Counted from the first letter of the stretch, positions 1-11,482 are shown. The stretch: DNA of 64,000 nucleotides from Methylobacterium sp. J-088 (GCF_022829295.1 NZ_JAKSYH010000032.1:1-64000), one strand, 5' to 3'. Program-made: numbers and translations. The notes: a model not told the origin generated them from the sequence alone.

Positions 1-320
1 AGCCGAAGGCGATCCGAGGTGGAGAGCGTGAAAGAGATGCCACTGCGCATCCGGCCAGACTCGCAGGATGGGCCTCAAACCGAAACCCCACACGGACTCA
101 ACCGTCAGAGCTCAACCACTAGGACCGGGCCTGCCACCGAGACGGGCTTTCGGGATCAGGGAGGCAGGCTTGCTCTCGACGTATTGCGTGTGCGAGCGCG
201 GACGCTAAGTAGTGGCGCACCCGCCGACACAGGAGGACATCTTAGGTGCGCGGTTGCGAAACGGTGCGAAACCATTTAGCAAAATCAAGTCCGTTTTTAT
301 AGCTTTTCGGCGCGAATTAC
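1..320. other. Left-edge non-coding stretch
   Basis: I see no convincing gene here. A short reading frame at 19-279 has no ribosome-binding site and a low-complexity, Arg/Thr/Gly-rich translation resembling no family I know. The last 50 bases are AT-rich (around 275-320) and probably hold the promoter and leader of the glycosyltransferase gene that starts at 321. Confidence 0.4.
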
Positions 321-1181
321 ATGACACATGTAAGTCATAATTCACAGCTGCCGCTTGTATCCATCGTCATACCGACCAGGAAGCGGATCGACTTTCTGCG
401 GTTGACCGTGGACGCGATCCGAGCACAAACGTATCCGAATTTCGAATTGATTGTCGTGGCCGACGGTCATCAACAAGATGTATGCGATTATATACAGTCT
501 TTGCAAGACGCACGCGTCTCATATGCGGCTTGTCAGTTTGCAGGAAGACCATCGGTCGCGCGGAATTTTGGCATCCGGCTTGCCACAGGCGAGTTTATTG
601 CCTTCTGTGACGATGACGATCTCTGGCTCGCCGACAAGCTCATGACGCAGGTCGAGTTCATGGAGCAGCGTGGGATCGATTTCTGTTTCACAGCGGCTGG
701 TGTCATCGATGCGGACGGCAATAAAATTGAACAACCACAGATCGGTTACCGCCGGAAGATCTCGCTTGCTTGGTTCCTGATGTCCCTCGGGGACAACATC
801 TACCCATCGACGATCATGTTGAGGCGCAGGAAGCTCGCGAGCATCAAGCTTTTCGATGAATCACCGAAGTTGCGGCAGGGCGAAGATTATGAGTTTTTCG
901 CGCGGTTCTTGGAGATCGCGCCGGGTTACGGCATCGACCGCGAACTCGTCCTCTATCGTGGGCACAGCGGGAGCATCCAGGAACGGAGCGTGACGCGGTG
1001 GTTTCTGCATCAACTGAACCTGCAAAAAGCGCTTTATCGGACCAAGAGCTTTCCGCGCTCCGTGTTGCTCGTCAGGCTGATGCGCGTCTTTTATTGGATG
1101 GCGCGGATCAGCACGGTTGCGCTCTCCATGCAGGTGCAAAATAAGGTTCGCCTGCTGAATCTGCGACTTTTCCGAACCTGA
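321..1181 (+). CDS. Family 2 glycosyltransferase
   Basis: 286-residue GT-A-fold glycosyltransferase that should transfer a nucleotide-activated sugar to a lipid-linked or polysaccharide acceptor on the cytoplasmic face of the membrane. The N-terminus reads LPLVSIVIPTRKR, the classic family 2 nucleotide-binding strand, and FCDDDDLW near residue 96 supplies the DXD metal site. A basic, hydrophobic C-terminal part may associate with the membrane. The gene is visibly AT-richer than the rest of the window (for example 28 G/C in the 60 bases 421-480), as expected for transferred polysaccharide genes. The flippase at 1459 is on the same strand, so both probably belong to one surface-polysaccharide locus extending to the left. 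The sugar specificity cannot be read from sequence. Confidence 0.88.
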   Translation: MTHVSHNSQLPLVSIVIPTRKRIDFLRLTVDAIRAQTYPNFELIVVADGHQQDVCDYIQSLQDARVSYAACQFAGRPSVARNFGIRLATGEFIAFCDDDDLWLADKLMTQVEFMEQRGIDFCFTAAGVIDADGNKIEQPQIGYRRKISLAWFLMSLGDNIYPSTIMLRRRKLASIKLFDESPKLRQGEDYEFFARFLEIAPGYGIDRELVLYRGHSGSIQERSVTRWFLHQLNLQKALYRTKSFPRSVLLVRLMRVFYWMARISTVALSMQVQNKVRLLNLRLFRT

Positions 1182-1458
1182 TGGGTTGCCGGAAAGCCGA
1201 TGGCGAACGCGTCATCGCGCAATCGCCCGTGTCGGAAAGCGGAGTTATCGAAGCCTGAACCGGCTGCGCAGCGGGCTCAAGTCTAGGCGTCGTGGCACTG
1301 GAACGGCGGGGGATTCGATCGCTCTGTAAGTGATCGAGGATCCAGGATCGGCGCCGGGATGCGGTCGGTCATGATGGAATGCCAATCCACGGCATGCTCG
1401 ATCAAAGGGCGCGGGAGGGGTATAAATTTTGGAGCTGCTGTGCGAATGAGGGCCGGAC

Positions 1459-2796
1459 ATGCATAAGCACAAGCTCTTTACGGACGGCGCGCTTTTATAT
1501 TTTGCACATATCTTTAGATACGTATTCCCAATCGTCATCATCCCGCTGCTGGCGCGCAAGCTCGGAGCCGAGCATTACGGCATCGTCCTCGTCGGGCTAT
1601 CCCTGGCAACCCTCGTCAGCCTGATTGTCGAGTTCGGTTTCAATGTGTCTGGGACCCGGGATCTGGCCACGCGGGACGCATCTCAGCTCGACGGCGTCGT
1701 TTCCGCGATTCTGACGGCCAAGCTGATCCTGATGGTTCCGGCCATCACGTTCGGCATCTTCGTGATTTCCAGCTCGTCCGTTCTCAGGGATGCGCCCGGC
1801 GTCGGCGTCCTGTCGATCATCTATGGCATTCTCCAGGGAACCAACCTCCTCTGGTACTTCCGGGCCAGGGGGCGGATGGCCCTCGTCGTCAAGATTGAGC
1901 TGGCCGCACAGCTGTTGAATATGCTGCTGATCGTGACGTTTGTCGGCGGTGAGAGTTCGTATGCTTATGTCATCCTGTTTTATATTCTGGCCTCGTCGCT
2001 GACTCTGCTCGTCACGGGTGTGATCCTCGTGAAAGAGGTCACGGTCAGGCTCGCATCCTGGACGGCGGCGCGCGACGCGCTTCGCGGCGGAGGAGCCATC
2101 TTTGTCCTGACGGGCGCCGTCGCTGCCTATACGGCGGCCTCCGGCCTCGTGTTGGGTTGGCTTTCGACGCCGGATCAGGTCGGCTTCTTCGGTCCGGCCG
2201 ACAAGCTGATCAATGCGGGTCTGCAACTGTTGAACCCACTCTCGACGCTTCTGCTTCCCCACATGACCCGCGAGTTACGGAGTAACCCGGTCGAGGCCTA
2301 CGTGCTGCTCAAGCGTACGACCTTCGTGCTGACGCTCTGCTCAACGTTGGCATCGATTGTGATCCTGTTCCTGGGGCCCTTCATCATGAAGATCTTCCTG
2401 GGCCATGCCTACGCGGAGGCGGGCAACATCTTTTCCGTCCTGAGCCTGACCCTGCCGCTCGGGACCATCAGCTACTGCTTGAGTATGCTTCTGCTTCTTC
2501 CCGCACGGAAAGATAAGGCGGTCACGGTCATCGCAATCGTGGGCGGTGCGCTCAACCTTCTGTGCGCAATCGTCCTGACACCGCAGAGCGGAGCCATGGG
2601 CATGGCGATCAGCCGCGTGATTGCGGAAGTCGCCATCACGATCCTGACCTTCTATGTGACGATCAGAAGCGGGCTCTGGCGCGACGTGTGGCGCGCGAGC
2701 GGCTCCGTACCCGCGTCCGTGAATCTGTCCGGGCGGTTTCAGAGTTTGAGGAAACGGTTCCCGCGGATCCCGATGACGTTCAGATCCGGACTCTGA
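1459..2796 (+). CDS. Wzx/MATE-like polysaccharide flippase
   Basis: 445-residue polytopic membrane protein of the oligosaccharide flippase (polysacc_synt/Wzx) family, which moves undecaprenyl-linked repeat units across the inner membrane. It has around 12 hydrophobic segments. The start is typical of the family: an amphipathic region, then LLARKLGAEHYGIV and a conserved GFNVSGTRDLA stretch near residue 60. The length is usual. A basic tail (about residues 415-445) follows the last helix. It sits 277 bp after the glycosyltransferase on the same strand, supporting a shared role in exopolysaccharide or O-antigen export. No ligase or polymerase is visible, so the rest of the locus should lie to the left of the window. 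Confidence 0.88.
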   Translation: MHKHKLFTDGALLYFAHIFRYVFPIVIIPLLARKLGAEHYGIVLVGLSLATLVSLIVEFGFNVSGTRDLATRDASQLDGVVSAILTAKLILMVPAITFGIFVISSSSVLRDAPGVGVLSIIYGILQGTNLLWYFRARGRMALVVKIELAAQLLNMLLIVTFVGGESSYAYVILFYILASSLTLLVTGVILVKEVTVRLASWTAARDALRGGGAIFVLTGAVAAYTAASGLVLGWLSTPDQVGFFGPADKLINAGLQLLNPLSTLLLPHMTRELRSNPVEAYVLLKRTTFVLTLCSTLASIVILFLGPFIMKIFLGHAYAEAGNIFSVLSLTLPLGTISYCLSMLLLLPARKDKAVTVIAIVGGALNLLCAIVLTPQSGAMGMAISRVIAEVAITILTFYVTIRSGLWRDVWRASGSVPASVNLSGRFQSLRKRFPRIPMTFRSGL

Positions 2797-3199
2797 TGAG
2801 GATCGGGATCGGAGCGGCCGGGTTGCCCGGCTTGGCTCCTGTCATCGCGGCGATGGCCCGACGACGCAGGAACCGGGCCTGCTTCTGACGAGTACGCACC
2901 ATCGCGTCTGCCGATGGCGCAGATGGCACCGGGCGCGGATCGGTGCCGCCGATCGGCGCGGCTGTCGGCCACCGCCATGGCATGTCCGGGCGAGTCTGCC
3001 GATCAGCGCCGAAGGGATTTTAAGGAGCAGAGAGTCGCTTCCCGGGGGCGGTCACGCTGCGAGCAGAAGCGCGGGCGATGTCCGGCGTAGGGCGGTGGTT
3101 CTCGAAGGCTGTGCCGGCTCCGGTACGCCGAGATCACCGTCCGGTCCGGGTCGGCCGTCGTGACCCGGCCCCGAAAGGACCTGCGTCCCGTCGGGAATT
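2797..3199. other. Intergenic region between flippase and tRNA-Gln
   Basis: No gene is supported here. Reading frames through this stretch are Pro/Arg-rich shadows with no family resemblance. The region marks the change from the AT-richer polysaccharide genes to the high-GC remainder of the window. The tRNA at its right end is read towards it, so the first bases left of 3200 should contain the tRNA transcript end. Confidence 0.4.
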
Positions 3200-3274
<75 letters not shown>

Positions 3275-3334
3275 AGGCAGGCGGTCGCTGTCTAGACGGC
3301 GCGGCCCCGCCTGGCAAGCGTTTCGCCGGGGGCC

Positions 3335-4924
3335 TCAGCGGCGTTCGGGGACGCCGTCGATCCGGCGCGGCAGGCCCAGCGGATTGGCGGCCTGGAGCGC
3401 GGGCGGCAGCAGGGCGTCCGGGACGTCCTGATAGCTCACCGGGCGCAGGAACCGATCGATCGCCAGGCTGCCCACCGAGGTCGTGCGCCCGTCCGAGGTC
3501 GCCGGATAGGGGCCGCCATGCACCATGGCGTGCGCCACCTCGACGCCTGTGCCGAATCCGTCCACGAGGATGCGGCCGACCCGCCGCTCCAGGAGCGGCA
3601 GCAGCGCGCGCGCCTCTGCGTGATCCGCCGGGGCGAGGTGGAGCGAGGCGGTGAGCTGACCCTCCAGATGCTCCAGCACCTTGCGCATCGCCGCAAGGTC
3701 CGGGCACCGGACGACCAGCGCCGAAGCGCCGAACATCTCCTCCTGCAGGGCGGGGTCCGCCAGGAAGGCATCCGCCTCCGCGGCGAACAGGGCGGCGCGC
3801 CCCTGCGTCGCCGTGCCCTCCGGCCCCTCCGCCAGCAGGGTAACGGCGGCGTGGCCCGCCACGCGGCCAACGCCCTCGCGATAGGCCCGCTGGATGCCCG
3901 GGGTCAGCATGGTGGCGGCCGGGCTCTCCCGCAGGGCCGCGGCGGCGGCCTCCAGGAAGGCGTCGAGGCCGGGCCCGGGCTGGGCCAGGATCAGGCCGGG
4001 ATTGGTGCAGAACTGGCCGGCGCCGAGCGTCAGCGAGGCCGCGAAGGCCTTGCCGATCGCCGCGCCGCGCTCCGCCAGGGCGCCGGGGAACAGCAGGACC
4101 GGGTTGATGCTGCTCATTTCCGCATAGACCGGGATCGGGTGCGGGCGCTTTGCTGCGATCGCCATCAGGGCCGTTCCGCCCCGGCGCGATCCGGTGAAGC
4201 CCACCGCGGCGATCCGGGGATCGGCCACCAGCGCCTGCCCGATCGACTGGCCGGCATCGAACAGCAGGGAAAAGACGCCCTCCGGCAACCCGCAGGTCCC
4301 GACCGCCTTCTGGACGGCGCGCCCGATCAGCTCGGAGGTGCCCGGATGGGCCGGATGCGCCTTCACCACCACCGGGCAGCCGGCCGCGAGCGCCGAGGCG
4401 GTGTCGCCGCCCGCCACCGAGAAGGCCAGCGGGAAGTTCGAGGCGCCGAACACCGCCACCGGCCCGACCGCGATCCGCCGCAGGCGTAGGTCCGGTCGCG
4501 GCAGGGGCTTGCGGTCCGGCAAAGCCGGGTCGATGCGGGCCTCCACGGCGCTGCCCTCGCGCACCACGCCGGCGAACAGGCGGAGCTGCCCGGCGGTGCG
4601 GGCGCGCTCACCCTCAATCCGCGGGCGCGGCAGCCCGGTCTCCGCCATGCAGCGGGTGACGAGCTCATCGCCGATCTCGAGAATGTTCGTCGCGATCGCT
4701 TCGAGGAAGGCCGCCCGGGTCTCCGGGTCGGTCTCGCGGTAGGTGTCGAAGGCGGCCTCAGCCAGGGCGCAGGCCCGGTCGAGGTCGGCGGGGCTGGCGC
4801 CCGGGAAATCGGGCTCCAGAGCCGCGCCCGTGGCCGCCTCCACGGCCCGGAAGGACGCGTCCGCGCCGCGCCGGGCCTCGGCGCCGATCAGGTTCTCGCC
4901 GCGCAGGGTCATAGCGTGGTCCAT
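3335..4924 (-). CDS. Alpha-ketoglutaric semialdehyde dehydrogenase-type ALDH (NADP+)
   Basis: 529-residue cytosolic aldehyde dehydrogenase of the type III KGSADH group, which oxidises 2,5-dioxopentanoate to 2-oxoglutarate in non-phosphorylative sugar-acid pathways. The active site is complete: Asn163 in ASNFP, Glu269 in YAEMSSINP and the nucleophile Cys306 in [19 protein letters not shown] near residue 242 is the cofactor-binding loop. The start at 4924 has a GAGGA element about 7 bases upstream; an alternative ATG at 4912 would lose four residues. It lies downstream of the ThDP enzyme on the same strand (37 bp gap), and the cluster's dehydratase, lactonase and transporter support the assignment. 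The true aldehyde substrate could differ, because no canonical ketodeoxy-pentonate dehydratase is nearby. Confidence 0.85.
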   Translation of the reverse strand: MDHAMTLRGENLIGAEARRGADASFRAVEAATGAALEPDFPGASPADLDRACALAEAAFDTYRETDPETRAAFLEAIATNILEIGDELVTRCMAETGLPRPRIEGERARTAGQLRLFAGVVREGSAVEARIDPALPDRKPLPRPDLRLRRIAVGPVAVFGASNFPLAFSVAGGDTASALAAGCPVVVKAHPAHPGTSELIGRAVQKAVGTCGLPEGVFSLLFDAGQSIGQALVADPRIAAVGFTGSRRGGTALMAIAAKRPHPIPVYAEMSSINPVLLFPGALAERGAAIGKAFAASLTLGAGQFCTNPGLILAQPGPGLDAFLEAAAAALRESPAATMLTPGIQRAYREGVGRVAGHAAVTLLAEGPEGTATQGRAALFAAEADAFLADPALQEEMFGASALVVRCPDLAAMRKVLEHLEGQLTASLHLAPADHAEARALLPLLERRVGRILVDGFGTGVEVAHAMVHGGPYPATSDGRTTSVGSLAIDRFLRPVSYQDVPDALLPPALQAANPLGLPRRIDGVPERR

Positions 4925-4960
4925 CGGCTGGTCCTCTTCGTCTCGATGCGGGCCGACGGA

Positions 4961-6682
4961 TCAGCTCCGCTGCGCCGCCAGGGCCTTCTCGCGGATCGCC
5001 GCGAGGGTCATGGTCGGGGTGAGCGCCTCGGGATCGACGCGGCAGTGGATCAAAGCCGGCAGGCCCGAGCCGAGGCTCCGCTCGAAGGCCGGGGCGAAAT
5101 CCTCGGTGCGTTCGACGGTCTCGCCGTGGCCGCCGCAGGCCCCGGCGAGGGCCGCGAAGTCGGGGTTGCGCAGCTCGGTCGCCGAGACCCGGCCGGGATA
5201 CTCACGCTCCTGATGCATCCGGATCGTGCCGTACATGCCATTGTCGAGGACGACGACCACGATGGGCACGGCGTACTGCACCGCGGTGGCGAATTCCTGC
5301 ACGGTCATCATCACGTCGCCGTCGCCCGCGAGTGCCACGACAATCCGCTCAGGGTTGCTGCGCTTGGCCATCACGGCGGCCGGAAGGCCGTAGCCCATGG
5401 AACCCGAGGTCGGTGCGAGCTGCGTGCCGAAGGCGCGGAACCGGTAGTAGCGGTGGATCCAGGTGGCGAAGTTGCCGGCGCCGTTGCAGATCACCGCGTC
5501 GGGCGGCAGCCGCTCCCGCAGCCAGGTGATCGCCTGACCGTACTGGAACGCCCCTGGCTTCGGCTCCGGCGTCTCGGACCAGGCGCGATAGGATGCGTGG
5601 GCCTCGGCGGCGCGCCCGCTGCCGGTCGGCGCGAAATCCGGCAGCCCGGCGCAGAACGCCGCCGGGCTCGCCTGGATCGCCAGGGTGGGCTGGTAGACCC
5701 GGCCGAGTTCCGCCGGATCGGGGTGGACATGGACCAGCGGCAGGCCGGGATCGGGGATGCCGAGCAGGCCGTAGGATTGCGCCGGCATTTCGGACAGGCG
5801 CCCGCCGATCATCAGCAGGAGATCGGCTTCCCTGATCCGGGCGAGGAGCGCCGGGTTCGGGCCGATACCCAATTCGCCCGCAAAGTTCGGATGGTCGGCG
5901 GGGAAGAGCTGCGCCCGGCGGAACGAGACCGCCACCGGCACGTCGTGGCGCTCCGCCCAGGCGGCGAAGGCCGCGCAGGTCTCCGCGCTCCAGCGCGAGC
6001 CGCCGAGCAGCGCCACCGGGCGCCGCGCTTCCGCCAGCATCGCCCGCAGGCGCTCCACGTCCGCTTGAGACGGGGCAGGCTCGGCCGGCTCCACGCGCGG
6101 GGCGTCGCCGACCGAAGCGACGTCGTCCAGCATGTCCTCCGGCAGGGCGATCACCACCGGGCCTGGCCGGCCCTGCATCGCCACCCGGAAGGCCCGGGCG
6201 AGGATCTCCGGGATGCGGGCGGCGTCGTCGATCTCCACCGCCCATTTGGCGACGCCGCCGAACATCTGCCGGTAGTCGATCTCCTGGAACGCCTCCCGGT
6301 CGCGCATCCTCCTGGCGATCTGCCCGACGAACAGGATCATCGGCGTGGAATCCTGCCGGGCGATATGGACCCCCGCCGAGGCGTTGGTCGCCCCGGGGCC
6401 GCGAGTGACCATGCAGATGCCTGGGCGTCCCGTGAGCTTGCCGGCGGCCTCCGCCATGATGGCGGCACCCCCTTCCTGACGGCAGACGAGGATGTCGATA
6501 CCGCTGTCGCGCAGGGCGTCCAGCACCGCGAGGTAGCTCTCGCCGGGGACGCAGGTGACGCGCTCGACGCCCTGCGCGAGCAGCTGGTCGACGAGAATCC
6601 GCGCGCCGGTGCGTGGGGGCAATCCGCTCAAGCCGTCCTCCCTGGCGATCCCGCCGTGCGGCCCTTGGCCGAGAAGGCCCAT
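4961..6682 (-). CDS. ThDP-dependent enzyme, acetolactate synthase/decarboxylase-like
   Basis: 573-residue thiamine-diphosphate enzyme with the usual three domains: PYR (about 25-190), central Rossmann (about 210-340) and PP (about 380-560). Glu70 in VCRQEGGAA is the catalytic glutamate that activates the cofactor. The GDGDVMMTVQE...LDN segment near the C-terminus is the ThDP/Mg-binding motif. The family includes acetolactate synthase, glyoxylate carboligase and 2-oxo-acid decarboxylases. No regulatory subunit gene is adjacent, so a role in branched-chain synthesis is unlikely. Being co-directional with the aldehyde dehydrogenase, it may decarboxylate or ligate a 2-oxo acid formed by the dehydratase; that is inference. 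A candidate operator lies about 20 bases before its start. Confidence 0.78.
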   Translation of the reverse strand: MGLLGQGPHGGIAREDGLSGLPPRTGARILVDQLLAQGVERVTCVPGESYLAVLDALRDSGIDILVCRQEGGAAIMAEAAGKLTGRPGICMVTRGPGATNASAGVHIARQDSTPMILFVGQIARRMRDREAFQEIDYRQMFGGVAKWAVEIDDAARIPEILARAFRVAMQGRPGPVVIALPEDMLDDVASVGDAPRVEPAEPAPSQADVERLRAMLAEARRPVALLGGSRWSAETCAAFAAWAERHDVPVAVSFRRAQLFPADHPNFAGELGIGPNPALLARIREADLLLMIGGRLSEMPAQSYGLLGIPDPGLPLVHVHPDPAELGRVYQPTLAIQASPAAFCAGLPDFAPTGSGRAAEAHASYRAWSETPEPKPGAFQYGQAITWLRERLPPDAVICNGAGNFATWIHRYYRFRAFGTQLAPTSGSMGYGLPAAVMAKRSNPERIVVALAGDGDVMMTVQEFATAVQYAVPIVVVVLDNGMYGTIRMHQEREYPGRVSATELRNPDFAALAGACGGHGETVERTEDFAPAFERSLGSGLPALIHCRVDPEALTPTMTLAAIREKALAAQRS

Positions 6683-6702
6683 GATCCGGTCTGAGATGCC
6701 GG

Positions 6703-6713
6703 TGATATCTCAG
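6703..6713. promoter_or_regulatory. Candidate GntR operator before the ThDP-enzyme gene
   Basis: The 11-mer TGATATCTCAG (reverse complement CTGAGATATCA) lies between the GntR gene and the ThDP-enzyme start. The same 11 bases recur at 7539-7549 in front of the rraA-like gene. Here it also forms an inverted repeat with CTGAGAT at 6691-6697 and overlaps a perfect 10-bp palindrome, CTCAGCTGAG, at 6709-6718. Its position fits an operator or promoter element for the minus-strand transcript; the binding protein is inferred from context. Confidence 0.55.
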
Positions 6714-6748
6714 CTGAGGATAGAGGCCCGATGGTGGCCGTCAACCTG

Positions 6749-7468
6749 TCAGACGAGCGGCCTACGGTCGAGGGCGCTGCGTGTCATCTGGTCGAGAAAG
6801 TCGAACAGGGTGCCGATACCGGCAACCGCCCTCTCGGCATCGCGGGCCACAACGCCGGCCACGATCCCCGCATGGATCCGGGCACAATCGAGAAAACTCG
6901 CGGTCGGCTCGTAGGTGTACCAGAAGCGCCGGGACTGGGCGTGGAGCGCCGCCATGGTGCTGGTCAGGGTGGCGTTGTGGGCGGCTTTCACCATCGCCTC
7001 GTGCAGCGTCCGCTTGCTGCGGAAATAGGTCTCCCGATCCCGGGCCCCGGCGGCAGTGAGCAGCCCGGCGACACCGCCTGCGAGGGCGGCGAGTTCCTGG
7101 TCCGATCCGCGCGCGATCACGCAGCGCGCCACCGTCTCGTCGAGGGGGCGCCGGACTTCGAGCAGTTCGAGATGCGTGATGATGTCGACGGGCGTGACCA
7201 GCACGCCCCGGCGCGGATGGACTTCGACGAAGCCGATGGTCTTCAGCCGCGCCAGCGCCTCTCGGACCGGGGTGCGGCCGAGCGCCAGTTCCTCGCCCAA
7301 CTCGCCCTCCGACACCATCGCCCCGGGGGCGAGGCGGCGGCTGATGATCATCTGTTCGATGGCGTCGTAGGCGGTCTCCGCGAGGGAGCGCGACCGTCCC
7401 GTCACTGCGAGGCCGTTCAGGCCCGATCCTGCCGACACAAGTTTCTCTCCAGCCAAGTCATGCTGCAT
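6749..7468 (-). CDS. GntR-family (FCD/FadR subfamily) transcriptional regulator
   Basis: About 239 residues: an N-terminal winged helix (about 25-90, with LGRTPVREALARLKTIGFVE as the recognition region) and a C-terminal all-helical FCD ligand domain whose histidines could bind a metal and a carboxylate effector. I prefer the ATG at 7468 (MQHDLAGEK); an upstream ATG at 7510 would add 14 residues. It sits between the two arms of a sugar-acid cluster, divergent from the rraA-like gene. It should therefore be the local repressor, responding to a pathway acid. The repeated CTGAGATATCA element in both control regions is its likely site. Confidence 0.88.
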   Translation of the reverse strand: MQHDLAGEKLVSAGSGLNGLAVTGRSRSLAETAYDAIEQMIISRRLAPGAMVSEGELGEELALGRTPVREALARLKTIGFVEVHPRRGVLVTPVDIITHLELLEVRRPLDETVARCVIARGSDQELAALAGGVAGLLTAAGARDRETYFRSKRTLHEAMVKAAHNATLTSTMAALHAQSRRFWYTYEPTASFLDCARIHAGIVAGVVARDAERAVAGIGTLFDFLDQMTRSALDRRPLV

Positions 7469-7538
7469 GGGTTTCAGGATTTGTCTGACGCCATGTCGCG
7501 GCATTGACAATGGCGACGCACGGCGTGCTACTCAACCT

Positions 7539-7550
7539 CTGAGATATCAG
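7539..7550. promoter_or_regulatory. Candidate GntR operator before the rraA-like gene
   Basis: CTGAGATATCAG lies in the 149-bp divergent space between gntR and the rraA-like gene. Eleven of its 12 bases match, in inverted orientation, the element at 6703-6713. The GATATC core is palindromic. One bound site here could control both divergent transcripts; regulator identity is inferred from context. Confidence 0.55.
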
Positions 7551-7617
7551 TCGGCACTCACGGCGGTTCCACAAGAACCGTGCGGCGGAGCGACACGACC
7601 ATCCAGGGAGGAAACCG

Positions 7618-8337
7618 ATGTCTGGGCTGTCCGAGGGGACGCGCGCCAAGCTGAAGACTGTCAGCACGGCGACGCTGATGACCGCCCTCTACAAGCGCGG
7701 CTTCCGCAACCAGATGATCCAGGGCGTCCTGCCCCTGAAGAAAGGCGGCGCCACGATGGTCGGCGAGGCCTTCACGCTCCGCTACATGCCGGCCCGCGAG
7801 GACCTGAACCCGATCACGGTGTTCCGTGACCGGGCGCATCCGCAGCGCAAGGCCGTGGAGGAATGCCCGCCCGGCGCCGTGTTCGTGATCGACAGCCGCA
7901 AGGATGCGCGGGCCGCCTCCGCGGGCTCGATCCTGGCGACCCGGCTAATGGTACGCGGCTGCGCCGGCCTCGTGACCGATGGCGGGTTCCGCGATGCCGA
8001 CGAGATCGCCGCCCTCGACATGCCGAGCTACCACGTGCGCCCGTCCGCGCCGACGAACCTCACCATCCATCAGGCAATCGACATCAACGTGCCGATCGGC
8101 TGCGGCGATGCCCCGGTCTTCCCCGGCGACGTGATCGTGGGTGATGGCGACGGCGTCGCGGTGATCCCGGTCCACATCGCCGACGCGGTCGCCGACGAGG
8201 CGGTCGAGATGACCGCCTACGAGGATTTCGTCACCGAAGAGGTCCGCAAGGGCCGCTCGATCCTTGGCCTCTACCCGGCGACCGACGAGCAGAGCCTCGC
8301 CGATTTCGCAGCCTGGCGGAAGCAGACCGGCCGCTGA
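7618..8337 (+). CDS. RraA-fold enzyme (HMG/CHA aldolase superfamily)
   Basis: 239-residue cytosolic protein of the RraA/4-hydroxy-4-methyl-2-oxoglutarate aldolase superfamily. The motif TDGGFRD (residues 120-126) supplies the Arg125-Asp126 pair that in the aldolases binds substrate and the divalent metal, so this is probably an enzyme rather than an RNase E inhibitor. A strong ribosome-binding site (GGGAGG) precedes the ATG. It leads a plus-strand unit with an MFS symporter, an IlvD/Edd dehydratase and a lactonase. By position it should act on the 2-keto-3-deoxy acid made by the dehydratase, through retro-aldol cleavage or dehydration. That function is inference; the family name alone would suggest RNase regulation, which the context does not support. 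Confidence 0.82.
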   Translation: MSGLSEGTRAKLKTVSTATLMTALYKRGFRNQMIQGVLPLKKGGATMVGEAFTLRYMPAREDLNPITVFRDRAHPQRKAVEECPPGAVFVIDSRKDARAASAGSILATRLMVRGCAGLVTDGGFRDADEIAALDMPSYHVRPSAPTNLTIHQAIDINVPIGCGDAPVFPGDVIVGDGDGVAVIPVHIADAVADEAVEMTAYEDFVTEEVRKGRSILGLYPATDEQSLADFAAWRKQTGR

Positions 8338-8391
8338 AAGCCGGCCCCGTTCGCGGGCGCCACCAAGCACGATCAGAACAGGGAGGACGCC

Positions 8392-9735
8392 ATGGCGTCT
8401 GGCATTCCAACGGTCACGGCGGCGCCCGAGATCGAGCGGCGGACGGTTTCCAAGGTCTCGTGGCGACTCCTGCCGCTGATCGTGGTGATCTACTTCGTCG
8501 CCTACATGGACCGGACGAATGTCGGATTTGCCTCCTTCGGGCTGAACCGGGAATTCGGCTTCTCGGCGACGCTCTACGGCTGGGGCGCGGGGATCTTCTT
8601 CCTCGGCTACTTCTTCTTCGAGGTGCCGAGCAACGTCCTCCTGGAGCGCACCGGCGCGCGGATCTGGATCGCCCGGATCATGATCACCTGGGGGCTGATC
8701 GCGGGCGGCATGGCGTTCATCGCCGGGCCGATCAGCTTTCTGGTGATGCGCTTCCTGCTCGGCGTCGCCGAGGCCGGATTCTTCCCCGGCATGATCCTTT
8801 ACTTCACCTATTGGTTCCCGCGGAAATACCGGGCCCGGGTGGTGGCGGCCCTGTTCCTGGCGGTGCCGGGCTCGAACGCCCTGACGGCGGTGATCTCGGG
8901 CGCGCTGCTCCAGCTCGACGGGGTGCTCGGCTTCCACGGCTGGCAATGGCTGTTCATGGTCGAGGCGGTGCCCGCCATCATCCTGGCCTTCGTGGTGCTC
9001 GCGTTGATGACCGACCGGCCCGCCAAGGCGACCTGGCTCGCCGCGGATGAGCGCCGCTGGCTGGAGGACACGCTGGAGGCGGAGCGCCGCAGCACCGTGA
9101 AGGCGCATGGCCACTTCACGCTCCGGCAGGCGTTGACCGATACCCGGGTCCTGACCCTGGCGGGGATCTACTTCACCATCGTCACGGCGACCTACGGCAT
9201 CACCTTCTTCCTGCCGCCGATCCTCAAGAGCCTGAAGCTCACCGATTGGCAGACCGGGCTTGCGACCGCGGTCCCGTACGTCGTGGGCACCATCGGCATG
9301 GTCTCGTGGAGCTGGTCGTCGGACCGGCGCAACGAGCGGCGCTGGCACTTCGTCGTCGCGGCGGTCATCGCCGCCATCGGCCTGATCGCGTCGGGCCCGC
9401 TGCTCGGCAGCCTCTGGGCGCTGGCGGCGATGTCGGTGGCGACGGTGGGCCTCTACGGCACCAAGCCGGCTTTCTGGCCCCTGCCGGCTGAGTTCCTGTC
9501 GGGGTCCGCGGCGGCCGGCGGCATCGCGCTGATCAACGCGATCGGCAATCTCGGCGGCTTCGTCGGCCCCTATGTCCTGGGCTGGCTGAAGGATACGACC
9601 GGCACCTACGAGGCCGGGCTCTACTTCCTGGCGGGCTGCGCCCTGGCCTCGGCTGCGCTTGCCTTCGTGTCGATCCGCCCGCAGGCGCCGGCCACGGAGG
9701 CGGGCGCGGCCGGCGCGGTCCGTCCCAACGCGTGA
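8392..9735 (+). CDS. MFS transporter, anion:cation symporter family (sugar acid uptake)
   Basis: 447-residue major facilitator with 12 predicted helices and a cytoplasmic loop near residues 205-240. The first-helix signature YFVAYMDRTNVGFA is characteristic of the ACS family, which imports hexuronates, galactonate, tartrate and similar organic acids with protons. An excellent ribosome-binding site (GGGAGGACGCC) precedes the ATG. It is 54 bp after the rraA-like gene and 16 bp before the dehydratase gene, so the three are probably co-transcribed and the substrate is the acid entering this pathway. The exact acid is unknown. Confidence 0.88.
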   Translation: MASGIPTVTAAPEIERRTVSKVSWRLLPLIVVIYFVAYMDRTNVGFASFGLNREFGFSATLYGWGAGIFFLGYFFFEVPSNVLLERTGARIWIARIMITWGLIAGGMAFIAGPISFLVMRFLLGVAEAGFFPGMILYFTYWFPRKYRARVVAALFLAVPGSNALTAVISGALLQLDGVLGFHGWQWLFMVEAVPAIILAFVVLALMTDRPAKATWLAADERRWLEDTLEAERRSTVKAHGHFTLRQALTDTRVLTLAGIYFTIVTATYGITFFLPPILKSLKLTDWQTGLATAVPYVVGTIGMVSWSWSSDRRNERRWHFVVAAVIAAIGLIASGPLLGSLWALAAMSVATVGLYGTKPAFWPLPAEFLSGSAAAGGIALINAIGNLGGFVGPYVLGWLKDTTGTYEAGLYFLAGCALASAALAFVSIRPQAPATEAGAAGAVRPNA

Positions 9736-9751
9736 GACGAAGGGCATCGCA

Positions 9752-11482
<1,731 letters not shown>

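Noticed and set aside
19..279. Short 86-codon frame at the left edge
   Set aside because: No ribosome-binding site, no family resemblance and a biased composition. Treated as non-coding.
4961..6682. Biosynthetic acetolactate synthase large subunit (ilvB/ilvI)
   Set aside because: No small regulatory subunit gene follows, and the gene lies in a GntR-controlled catabolic cluster with an aldehyde dehydrogenase.
7618..8337. RNase E inhibitor RraA
   Set aside because: The aldolase-type Arg-Asp motif is intact and the gene leads a sugar-acid operon, so an enzymatic role is more likely.
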